A stretch of DNA of 64,000 bases from Acidobacteriota bacterium. GTDB taxonomy: Bacteria; Acidobacteriota; Terriglobia; Terriglobales; Acidobacteriaceae. The DNA lies in the NCBI GenBank assembly GCA_025359885.1, contig JANYDG010000062.1:29107-93106 (forward strand), given 5' to 3'. Below, one piece after another: positions 37,102 to 45,152 of this stretch. A program made the position numbers and the translations under genes. Each line of letters begins with the position of its first letter. Within the stretch, counting starts at the first letter, position 1. The notes below the pieces were generated by a model. That model worked only from the letters and a program-made list of their open reading frames with translations, was not told the origin of the DNA and ran no database searches.

Positions 37102-38118
37102 ATGCATACCTGCTTCAAGACCTGCTTCACGACATGTTTCAAGACATCGTTCAAGACCGCCCGCAGGGCGGCAAGTTTGCTGACACTTTCAACCGTTCTG
37201 ATAGGCGGTTCTGCTGGTCTGATAGCCGGTTCTGCTGGTCTGGTAGACGCGCAAACGCATCCCGTTACCGCTCCACCTGCGGCCCACGCAGCTCCGGCCG
37301 CGGTCATTTCTGACAAGGACCTCGCCGCCAACCAGGAGGAGCTGATCCGGCTCCTCAAGCTCAGCCCCACCCTCACGACTGTCGTCGCGCGGGACCCATC
37401 CCTGCTGTCAAATCAGGACTACGTCCGGCGCAACAATCCACAACTGGCCCAGTACCTTGAGAGCCATCCCGAGATCGCCCTGAATCCCGACTTCTATCTC
37501 TTCACCAGGCTCAAGGATCATGACGGTGGGCCCGACCAGGCCCTCGAACGGGCGGTTTGGCCTGAACTGGTCCAACCCCGTTATGAGCGGTCAGGGATGG
37601 AGATGATCATTGAACAGGGTGGACCCTTCGTCATCTTTGGATGCGTCCTCGGGGCGCTGCTGTGGCTGATCCGGCAGTTCCTTGAGAACCGGCGCTGGGG
37701 CCGCATCTTCAAGCTGCAAACTGAGGTCCACGGCAAGCTCATTGACAAGTTTGGCAGCAGCGACGAGTTGCTTACGTATATGGGCACAGACGCGGGCAAG
37801 CGGTTCCTTGAGGCCGCGCCGATTCCAGTCGACTTTGAATCGACCCAGCCGGTGCCAAATGCGGTGGCACGCGTGCTCAATCCGCTCCAGATCGGTATTG
37901 TGCTCTTACTCCTTGGCCTTGGATTCCTGCTCCTGCGCCATGCCCAGGCAGATATGGAGGTGCCAATGCGGGTTCTCGGCGTGCTGGTGCTCATGCCGGG
38001 GATTGGGTTTATCCTTTCTGCTGGCATCACCTGGGTGCTGGCCGGCAGGCTCGGCCTCATGCCTGAGGCTGGCAGTGGGCGGCAAGGGCTCCTGGCCCAG
38101 GATCGCAACCAGCGGTGA
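37102..38118 (+). CDS. Membrane protein of unknown function, first gene of a sigma-factor operon
   Basis: From the ATG at 37102 (GGAG 8 nt upstream) the 338-aa product starts with four TCFK-like repeats (residues 3-18), then a signal-like hydrophobic segment ending near LVDAQ, an outer domain (about 45-170: LIRLLKLSPTLTTVVARDPS, YLESHPEIALNPDFYL) and three membrane helices (about 188-205, 270-288, 300-322). The soluble part between helices has ELLTYMGTDAGKRFLEAAPI. The stop overlaps the next gene, a sigma factor, by four bases. It may be a sensor for that sigma factor (inference). Confidence 0.7.
   Translation: MHTCFKTCFTTCFKTSFKTARRAASLLTLSTVLIGGSAGLIAGSAGLVDAQTHPVTAPPAAHAAPAAVISDKDLAANQEELIRLLKLSPTLTTVVARDPSLLSNQDYVRRNNPQLAQYLESHPEIALNPDFYLFTRLKDHDGGPDQALERAVWPELVQPRYERSGMEMIIEQGGPFVIFGCVLGALLWLIRQFLENRRWGRIFKLQTEVHGKLIDKFGSSDELLTYMGTDAGKRFLEAAPIPVDFESTQPVPNAVARVLNPLQIGIVLLLLGLGFLLLRHAQADMEVPMRVLGVLVLMPGIGFILSAGITWVLAGRLGLMPEAGSGRQGLLAQDRNQR
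37108..37155. repeat. Four tandem copies of a 12-nt unit encoding TCFK
   Basis: Four adjacent 12-nt units (ACCTGCTTCAAG and variants) at the 5' end of the membrane-protein gene, phased with codons so that each gives Thr-Cys/Ser-Phe-Lys/Thr. The core TTCAAGAC is shared with the intergenic array at 1675-1710. Confidence 0.85.
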
Positions 38119-38756
38119 GCGCCGCGTACAGTTACGAAAGGGCGGTTGGATTGATCTGGGAGTTTGTCCTTCCAAACTCGAAATCCGGAGAGGCTTCGCT
38201 GGCTGTGGAGCAGCTCGGCCTCTCTGCCCTGCGCATGGATGGCGATGCCTTTGCCGCCTTTTACCTGCGCTCGGCGCGTCCCTTGTGGGCGTACCTGGCG
38301 CGGGTTTCACAGGACCCCGGGCTGGCCGACGACCTCATGCAGGAGAGCTTTGTGCGCTTCCTCTGCGCGCGCGGAGCTCCGGCCGCCGCGGAAGGCGAAG
38401 TAGCCAGCCGCCGGTATCTCTTTCAGATTGCAACCAACCTGCTCAAAGACCACTGGCGCAAACCCCGGGCCAGGTCAATTGAAGACGTCCCGGAAGAGTT
38501 TTTCGCTGCTTCAGCCGATGACGCCCGCGAAGATTCGCAGGCCGTCCTCGGCCCGGCGCTCAAAAAGCTGAGGCTCCGCGACCGGCAGATCCTGTGGCTT
38601 GCCCATGCCGAAGGTTATTCCCATCGCGAAATCGCCGAGGTCACAGGGCTGGGCACAGCCAGCATCCGGCTGCTCCTCTTCCGGGCGCGGCGCAGGATTG
38701 CAGCAATTTTGCGGGAGCAGGGCACTCAAGCTTCCCAGGCAGGTCGTGCGCGATGA
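38115..38756 (+). CDS. ECF-type RNA polymerase sigma factor
   Basis: 213 aa: region 2 (about residues 50-115; FAAFYLRSARPLWAYLARVSQDPGLADDLMQESFVRFL) and region 4 (about 145-200; LRLRDRQILWLAHAEGYSHREIAEVTGLGTASIRLLLFRARRRI). It starts at GTG overlapping the TGA of the membrane-protein gene and ends in an ATGA overlap with a zinc-finger anti-sigma gene. The tight three-gene coupling indicates one transcript. This is a separate ECF group from the sigma factor at 3345. Confidence 0.9.
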   Translation: MSAAYSYERAVGLIWEFVLPNSKSGEASLAVEQLGLSALRMDGDAFAAFYLRSARPLWAYLARVSQDPGLADDLMQESFVRFLCARGAPAAAEGEVASRRYLFQIATNLLKDHWRKPRARSIEDVPEEFFAASADDAREDSQAVLGPALKKLRLRDRQILWLAHAEGYSHREIAEVTGLGTASIRLLLFRARRRIAAILREQGTQASQAGRAR

Positions 38757-39325
38757 CGTTCACAGGTTGCCAATTCGAGTCCGAGGTCAGGGTCCTGCTT
38801 GAGGCGGGGCAGTGGCCCCACGCATGCCCGCCAGAGCTGCGCAGCCATGTCGAGACCTGCCGCAGTTGCAGCGACCGGGTGCTCGTGACCGGGGCCTTCC
38901 GGCGGGCCAGCGCGGCGTCGGCGCGGGCTGCCGTACTGCCCGCGCCGGGAATCCTCTGGTGGCGTGCACAACTGCGCCGGCGCAACGAGGCAGTCGAACG
39001 AATCGCCCGGCCAATCTTTGGGGCACAGGTATTCGCCCTGGCGCTGTTCGCTGCGGTTGTCGCGGGGTTCGTGGTGGTACAGGCTCACAGTGGAGCAGAG
39101 TGGTGGGCGACAGTCGGGTCAGACTGGGGCTCGGGCCTGGGTTCGTGGCTTGCCGGGCTGGGCCAGTGGCAGGCCCTTCATATGGAGGCGCTGCTCCCGG
39201 CAGTGACGGCAAAGAGCCTGGAGAACTTGGAGAGCCTGGGGAACTTGCCGATGCTGGTCCCCGGCGTGGCCATGCTGGCTCTGCTTGGCGGCGTAGTCGT
39301 CTTTCTCGCGGCTGAGCGACAGTAA
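38753..39325 (+). CDS. Membrane-anchored zinc-finger anti-sigma factor
   Basis: The 190-aa protein begins with a zinc-binding anti-sigma domain: LRSHVETCRSC (HxxxCxxC, residues 29-36). A linker with RRRNEAVERIARPIFGAQ leads to one membrane helix (about 98-116), an outer Gly/Trp/Leu-rich part and a second hydrophobic helix at the C-terminus (about 165-186). It would hold the sigma factor of the preceding gene (ATGA overlap) inactive at the membrane until a signal arrives. Confidence 0.85.
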   Translation: MTFTGCQFESEVRVLLEAGQWPHACPPELRSHVETCRSCSDRVLVTGAFRRASAASARAAVLPAPGILWWRAQLRRRNEAVERIARPIFGAQVFALALFAAVVAGFVVVQAHSGAEWWATVGSDWGSGLGSWLAGLGQWQALHMEALLPAVTAKSLENLESLGNLPMLVPGVAMLALLGGVVVFLAAERQ

Positions 39326-39413
39326 CCCGCGCCTTCCGAAAGCTCCCCGCAATAGGACATATTTCGCGCCTCCGGTACACTGGCCACTCATCCTGAAAAC
39401 ACGGAGGCGGGCG

Positions 39414-41096
39414 ATGGTTCTGCGACGGTTCGGATTTGCATTGGCTGTGTTGGTTTGCCTGGGCCGCGTATCCAGCGCCGAGACACTGGCCAGCTTGAGC
39501 GAAAGCTTCTGGCAGTGGCGGGCCGTCGAGCAGCCCTTCACCAACGACGATATTCCGCGTATCGACCGGCCCATCGGCTTCCAGGTGGATTGGGCAGCGG
39601 CAACCGTTGCGAAACGGATGGAAGCGCTCGGTAAATTTGAGCAGCGCTGGCGTGCGCTGACTCCACCCGCGAACGCAACCACCCCCGAGCAGGTCGATTA
39701 CCGGCTGGTTGGTTCGGCCATTGCCCGCGTGCGCTGGGAGCTCGCCATCGAGCAGAACTGGAAGCGCAATCCCGGCTTCTACGTCGACCAGACGCTGGGT
39801 TCAGTGTTCGTGCTTCTCCTCCCCCCGCCGCCTTTTTCAGCTGCGCGGCAGGGCGAGATTGTCGCCCGGATGCGGCAGATTCCCGCCACGCTTATCGACG
39901 GCAAGGCTAATCTCAACGATATGCGGCAGCCCTTCATCCAGCTCGCCATCGACGGCCTCAGCGATGTAGCCGCCCGCATGGATGCGACCGTCACGACGCT
40001 CGCCCCCGAGCTCACGCCGGAAAACGCCGCTGCCCTCAAGGTTGCCGCGGGCCCCGCGGCTCAAGCCCTGGTCGAGTACCGCGCCTGGCTACAGACCCGG
40101 CTCGCCGCCGCAAACACCGAGACCGCGATTGGCCGCACAAACTATCTCTGGTTTCTGCACAACGTCGCGCTCGTGCCCTATTCGCCCGAGGAAATGTTGG
40201 CCCTGAGCCGCCAGGAGTGGAGCCGAGCCGTCTCCTTCGAAGCCTACGAGCACAATCGCCAGGCCGGCCACCCTGCTGCAACCATCTTCCCCAGCGCAGC
40301 AGCACAGATTGAGCAGGAGCGCGTGGATGAGGCCAGCATTCGGCGCTTCCTCACCGAGCAGAAAATCCTCACCGTCCCCGACTGGATCGAGCACTATCAG
40401 AACCGCCTCCTGCCAAAGTATCTCGAACCCTTCGAAGACCTCGGCGTCACCGACGACCTCACCGGCCCCGACCGGCTCACCGAGCCAGGCACCAGCTACA
40501 TCCGCACCCCGAGCCTGAGCCTTGGATACTTTGCCCTTTCGACGGCCAAAGATCCCCGCCCCATCATCGTCCACGAAGGTGTGCCCGGCCACTATTTCCA
40601 GCTTGCGCTCGGGTGGCACCAGTCAGACCCGATCCGACGGCATTACTACGACTCGGGGGCCAATGAAGGCATCGGGTTCTACGCCGAGGAGATGATGCTC
40701 CAGGCAGGGCTGTTTGATGACCGGCCGCGCACCCGGGAGATCATTGACAGCTTCATGCGGCTGAGGGCGCTGCGCGTTGAGGTGGATGTCAAGCTCGCGC
40801 TGGGCGAGTTCACGCTGGAGCAGGCAGCCGAATACCTGTCGAGCACGGTGCCAATGGACAAGAAGACGGCCGTCGGCGAGGCGGCCATGTTCGCCAGCAC
40901 CCCAGGGCAGGCCATCACCTACCAGATTGGCAAGGTGCAGATCATGCAAATGCTCTCCGATGCGCGGCGGCAGCAGGGGACAGCCTTCTCGTTGCAGGCC
41001 TTTCACGACTTTGTCTGGACTAACGGAAATGTCCCGATTTCCCTGCAGCGCTGGGAACTGCTGGGGGATGCGACGGGGGTACCGTCGGCGCATTAG
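39414..41096 (+). CDS. Secreted DUF885-family peptidase-like protein
   Basis: 560 aa with a signal peptide (about 1-23) and the DUF885 layout: SFWQWRAVEQPFTNDDIPRID-like N-terminus and the zinc-metallopeptidase-like motif VHEGVPGHYFQL (His387) followed by NEGIGFYAEEMM about 36 residues later, giving HExxxH plus Glu. The family is thought to be hydrolytic and zinc dependent, but its substrate is not known. GGAGG precedes the ATG. Monocistronic, between the ECF operon and a GH3 gene. Confidence 0.88.
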   Translation: MVLRRFGFALAVLVCLGRVSSAETLASLSESFWQWRAVEQPFTNDDIPRIDRPIGFQVDWAAATVAKRMEALGKFEQRWRALTPPANATTPEQVDYRLVGSAIARVRWELAIEQNWKRNPGFYVDQTLGSVFVLLLPPPPFSAARQGEIVARMRQIPATLIDGKANLNDMRQPFIQLAIDGLSDVAARMDATVTTLAPELTPENAAALKVAAGPAAQALVEYRAWLQTRLAAANTETAIGRTNYLWFLHNVALVPYSPEEMLALSRQEWSRAVSFEAYEHNRQAGHPAATIFPSAAAQIEQERVDEASIRRFLTEQKILTVPDWIEHYQNRLLPKYLEPFEDLGVTDDLTGPDRLTEPGTSYIRTPSLSLGYFALSTAKDPRPIIVHEGVPGHYFQLALGWHQSDPIRRHYYDSGANEGIGFYAEEMMLQAGLFDDRPRTREIIDSFMRLRALRVEVDVKLALGEFTLEQAAEYLSSTVPMDKKTAVGEAAMFASTPGQAITYQIGKVQIMQMLSDARRQQGTAFSLQAFHDFVWTNGNVPISLQRWELLGDATGVPSAH

Positions 41097-41170
41097 TCCT
41101 GTAATCCCGATGAGCGGCTGTTGATTCGGAATGGCAAGGTGCAGCGGTGAGGGAATAGTATGGTTTCGCC

Positions 41171-43567
41171 ATGACTCGACCTTTTCGTTTCATCTTTGCC
41201 CAAGCCCTGTTGCTCGCCGTTCCCCTCGTTTCAATCCTGCCGTTGCTGGCCCAGCACCCGGCTGCGCCCAATGCGCAACTAGCTTCAAAAGAGCTGAATG
41301 CACGGGTCAACAAGCTGCTGAGGCAGATGACGCTCGAGGAGAAAATCGGCCAGCTGGTGCAGTTTTCGGCAGGCTTTGCCACCGGGCCCACCGGTTCAAA
41401 GCAGAGCTATGAAGAGCTGATCGAGCAGGGCAAAATCGGTTCCATGCTCAACCTCACCACCGCTGAGAAGACCAACCAGTACCAGCACATTGCCATCGAA
41501 AAATCGCGGCTGCACATCCCGCTCATCTTTGGCATGGACGTGATTCACGGCGAGCGAACCACGTTTCCTGTGCCCCTCGGCCTCGCAGCAAGCTGGGATG
41601 CAAAGCTGGTCGAGGGCGTAGCCCGCACCTCGGCAGTCGAAGCGCGCGCCGACGGAATCGCCTGGGTCTTCTCTCCCATGGTCGATATCGCCCGCGACGC
41701 CCGCTGGGGCCGCATCGTTGAGTCTGCCGGCGAAGACCCCTACCTCGGCTCAGCCATTGCCCGCGCCTGGGTCCGGGGCTATCAGCAGGACGATCTCGGC
41801 AAGCCGGATTCCGTGGCCGTCTCGGTCAAGCACTTCGCAGCATACGGCGCAGCCATCGCCGGTCGCGACTACAACGCCACCGACATGAGCGACATCACGC
41901 TCCGCCAGGTCTATCTCCCCACCTACCGGGCCGCCGTCGAGGCGGGCGCGGCCACGCTGATGTCCAGCTTCAATTCCATCAACGGCGTCCCGGCAAGCGC
42001 AAACCCCTACACGCTGACACAAATCCTGCGCAAGGAGTGGGGCTTCGACGGCTTCGTAGTTTCAGATTGGGGCTCGGTCAGTGAGCTGCTCAATCACGCC
42101 ATTGGCCCCGACGGCTCGACAGTTGCGCGCAAAGCGCTGGTGGCCGGCGTTGACATGGATATGGAGGGAAATCTCTACGGCACCACCATTGCCGCACAGG
42201 TCCGGTCGGGTGCGATTCCAGAGTCAGTCGTCGATGAGGCAACACGCCGAATCCTGCGGGTAAAGTTCGCGCTCGGCCTCTTCGAGCATCCCTACACGGC
42301 GGTCACGCCAGCCTACCAACCCTCTGCCGCAAACCGCGCCCAGGCCCGCGCCGTCGCCGCAGAGACGATTGTTCTCCTCAAAAATGACCCCGTCGAGGGC
42401 GTGGGTTCGCTGCTGCCGCTCCGGGGCAAGGGAAAAGTGGCGCTCATCGGCCCGCTCGCCGATTCAGCAAAAGACATGCTCGGTTCCTGGGCCGGGCAGG
42501 GAGACGCGAAGTTTGCGGTTTCGCTGCGCAGCGCTCTCCACGAGCGGCTGGGCGAGCGGCTCGTGTATGTGCCCGGTTGCGCGATTCTGGCGGGCAACGA
42601 TGCCAACGTCGTGAGGCATGTCAGCTTCACAGGCGAGGGCGGCACAGCGACCCAGGCCGAACCTTTGCCCGATGACGACAAGACAATTGCCGAGGCGGTC
42701 GAGACGGCGAAGAAGGCGGATGTAGCCATTCTGGCCCTCGGGGAAAGCGCCGACTGGATGACCGGCGAGGCCAGCAGCCGCGCAAATCTCGACCTGCCGG
42801 GACGCCAGGAGGATTTGCTGCAGGCCGTGGCAGCGACCGGCAAACCGGTAATTCTGGTCATGTTCACCGGGCGGCCCAGCACCATCAAGTGGGCCGGCGC
42901 CCATGTTCCGGCCATTGTCGAGGCGTGGTTTCCCGGCATGGAAGGCGGCAATGCAGTCGCTGACGTGCTCATGGGCGATGTGAATCCCTCGGCAAAGCTG
43001 CCGGCCAGCTTTCCGCGGTCCGTCGGCCAGGAGCCGCTGTACTATGCGCAGTTGCCGACAGGGCGCCCTGCGCATGGCGACCTGACCCACTTGCCCACAA
43101 ATCCTGCAGAAAAGTTCATGTCGCGCTATCTCGACGAGGAGAATTCAGCCCTCTTCCCCTTTGGATGGGGGCTTAGTTACACCCGCTTCAGCTACAGCCA
43201 GCCAGCCGTCACCCGACCGCAAGTACCTCTTCAGGAGTTGCTTGCCAGCCCCAGCGGCTACAATCAACCAGCCGAAACAGTTGGCGTCGACGTGAAAAAC
43301 GCCGGCAACGTCGCCGGAACTGAAGTCGTACAGCTCTACATCCGCAACACTTCAGCCTCGGTCGAGCAGCCCGTCCGCGAACTCAAAGGCTTCGAACGCG
43401 TCACCCTGCAGCCCGGCGAAACGAAGCACGTCGAGTTCCCCCTCAGCTTCAACGAGCTCAGCTTCTACAACGTCGAGAGCAAGCCGGTAGTCGAGCCCAC
43501 GACCTACAAGGTCTGGGTCGGAGGCAGTTCGCTCGCTACTGCTGAAACGAGCTTTGAGGTGAAGTGA
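41171..43567 (+). CDS. bglX: GH3 beta-glucosidase, periplasmic BglX type
   Basis: A 798-aa exported beta-glucosidase or beta-xylosidase. A signal peptide (1-28) is followed by the N-terminal barrel (MTLEEKIGQLVQFSAG, IPLIFGMDVIHGERTTFPVPLG, VSVKHFAAYG), the nucleophile Asp299 in VVSDWGSV, the alpha/beta sandwich carrying the acid/base Glu region (LALGESADWMTGEASSR) and a C-terminal fibronectin III-like domain (GTEVVQLYIRNTSASVEQPVRELKGF). Length and order match BglX. The stop codon lies inside a GAAGT pentamer run. Confidence 0.95.
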   Translation: MTRPFRFIFAQALLLAVPLVSILPLLAQHPAAPNAQLASKELNARVNKLLRQMTLEEKIGQLVQFSAGFATGPTGSKQSYEELIEQGKIGSMLNLTTAEKTNQYQHIAIEKSRLHIPLIFGMDVIHGERTTFPVPLGLAASWDAKLVEGVARTSAVEARADGIAWVFSPMVDIARDARWGRIVESAGEDPYLGSAIARAWVRGYQQDDLGKPDSVAVSVKHFAAYGAAIAGRDYNATDMSDITLRQVYLPTYRAAVEAGAATLMSSFNSINGVPASANPYTLTQILRKEWGFDGFVVSDWGSVSELLNHAIGPDGSTVARKALVAGVDMDMEGNLYGTTIAAQVRSGAIPESVVDEATRRILRVKFALGLFEHPYTAVTPAYQPSAANRAQARAVAAETIVLLKNDPVEGVGSLLPLRGKGKVALIGPLADSAKDMLGSWAGQGDAKFAVSLRSALHERLGERLVYVPGCAILAGNDANVVRHVSFTGEGGTATQAEPLPDDDKTIAEAVETAKKADVAILALGESADWMTGEASSRANLDLPGRQEDLLQAVAATGKPVILVMFTGRPSTIKWAGAHVPAIVEAWFPGMEGGNAVADVLMGDVNPSAKLPASFPRSVGQEPLYYAQLPTGRPAHGDLTHLPTNPAEKFMSRYLDEENSALFPFGWGLSYTRFSYSQPAVTRPQVPLQELLASPSGYNQPAETVGVDVKNAGNVAGTEVVQLYIRNTSASVEQPVRELKGFERVTLQPGETKHVEFPLSFNELSFYNVESKPVVEPTTYKVWVGGSSLATAETSFEVK

Positions 43568-43585
43568 AGTGAAGTGAAGTGAAGT
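43561..43585. repeat. GAAGT x5 tandem repeat across the bglX stop codon
   Basis: Five consecutive GAAGT pentamers. The bglX TGA lies within the run. Slippage by one or two units would change the C-terminus of BglX in another frame. Confidence 0.9.
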
Positions 43586-43614
43586 CAAGGCAAGTGAAGC
43601 GGAACGGAGCTGAA

Positions 43615-43721
43615 GCATTTTCAGCAATGGTACAAAAGAAGGCCGCACCGCTGGCTGGATTTTTCATCAAGAAAATCCAGCCTCGCGAAAGCTCGACACT
43701 TCACAGTATTCCTGAAAATGC
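43615..43721. repeat. Dispersed palindromic element, copy B
   Basis: 107 bp with ends GCATTTTCAGCAAT and ATTCCTGAAAATGC and a central hairpin at 43655-43680 (CTGGATTTT paired with AAAATCCAG). Begins 48 nt after the bglX stop. Confidence 0.85.
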
Positions 43722-43807
43722 TCTAAAGTCGTGCCCTTTCAAAACCGGACTCTTACCACGGGCTGCTCACTCCGCTGACAACGCCGACAACGCTAGCTCC
43801 GCTCCGC

Positions 43808-44965
43808 TCACACCTTCAAAAAAATCTTCTTCCGGTACATGATCCACACCGGCACAAAGCAGATCATCAAAAAGAAGAACGAGTACGCAAACGAGCTCAA
43901 TCCGTCATAGGGAATCTTGTAGAAGACGCTCATGTTCAAATACCCCAGCGGCCCCACGCGGTGCCCGTTCCACGTCAGATGGATCAGGTCCAGAAATGTG
44001 TCGAGCGTCTCTGAAATCATGTAAGCCGCAATCGAGTTTGACCCCAGCACCAGCAGCGGCCACGTCCACTTGCCGCGCCAGTTCTTCACTTCGATCATCC
44101 AGAAAAACAGCGCCAGCAGGCTCATCGAGATACCCGCCGCCACCAGTACATACGAGCTCGTCCAGAGCTTCTTGTTCACCGGAAACCACTCCGACCAGGC
44201 CGCGCCGACGAGGATCAGCCCCAGCCCAAAGAGCGCCAGCTCCATCGCCTTGGTCTGCAACGTGTGCTTGCTCCGCATCCACAGGCCCGCCAGCAGCCCA
44301 ATAAGCGCCGTGCCCAGCGCAGGCAGGTCGCTCAGCAAACCCTCCGGGTCGCGGGTTGTTTCGTACAGCATCTTGCCCGGGAAGATCTGGCGGTCCAGCC
44401 ACGCCACCAGGTTCTGGTCCTTGTCCAGGAAGGGAATATCAACGCCCGGCACGCCTGCTCCCGGTACCGGCACCCAGCGCATCAGCATCCAGTAGCCCAC
44501 GAGCGCCACCACGATGGCTGCCAGCTTGGTCTGCCAGCGGCGGTCCCACAGATAAAAAATTCCCACCAGCAGGTAGCAGACAGCGATGCGCTGCAGTACC
44601 CCGTAGATGCGCCACGAATCCAGGTGGAGCTGGGGAAAGCCGTTCAACACCAGGCCAAGGTTGTTTACGATAAGCCCAAATGAAAACAGCATTGCCGCCC
44701 GGCGCAGGGTTTGCCACGCGAGTTGGCTGCGCGTAGCCCCCTTGGCCAGCCGAGCCTCAAAGGCAAATACGATCGACGCGCCCACCAAAAACAAAAATGT
44801 CGGGAAGACCAGGTCGGTGGGCGTCAGGCCGTTCCACTCGGCATGCTTCATGAACCACCAGGCCCGGTCGCTGCCGTTGTTGTTGACCATGATCATGAAG
44901 GCGATGGTGAGGCCGCGCAGCGCATCAATCGAGATCAGGCGCGTCGATTGAGTGGCTGAAGCCAT
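43808..44965 (-). CDS. Acyltransferase-like membrane protein (DUF5009 / NagX family)
   Basis: Related to heparan-alpha-glucosaminide N-acetyltransferase. The 385-aa protein begins STRLISIDALRGLTIAFMIMVNN, the signature of this family, followed by HAEWNGLTPTDLVFPTFLFLVGAS and about ten membrane helices; WSEWFPVNKKLWTSSYVL and GSNSIAAYMISE are further family blocks. The bacterial members probably acetylate glucosamine or cell-wall sugars across the membrane. Start at the ATG at 44965; the frame stays open 63 codons upstream but without family residues. Confidence 0.9.
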   Translation of the reverse strand: MASATQSTRLISIDALRGLTIAFMIMVNNNGSDRAWWFMKHAEWNGLTPTDLVFPTFLFLVGASIVFAFEARLAKGATRSQLAWQTLRRAAMLFSFGLIVNNLGLVLNGFPQLHLDSWRIYGVLQRIAVCYLLVGIFYLWDRRWQTKLAAIVVALVGYWMLMRWVPVPGAGVPGVDIPFLDKDQNLVAWLDRQIFPGKMLYETTRDPEGLLSDLPALGTALIGLLAGLWMRSKHTLQTKAMELALFGLGLILVGAAWSEWFPVNKKLWTSSYVLVAAGISMSLLALFFWMIEVKNWRGKWTWPLLVLGSNSIAAYMISETLDTFLDLIHLTWNGHRVGPLGYLNMSVFYKIPYDGLSSFAYSFFFLMICFVPVWIMYRKKIFLKV

Positions 44966-45152
44966 GTCAGGTGAGACAACTGTTTTAATCAAAAGGATTC
45001 TCCGCGTGGGAAAGCTGGCCGCGAGGCGGTTTTGTGTTGTGCCAACCAACCTATCGTTTCCGGTGGCCGCATGCAACAGGCAGAATTCAAAGGCAAGCCA
45101 GGTCCACTCGCCGTAGGGTAAACTTTGCCTCGGGAGACACCGGTTGCGGCGC

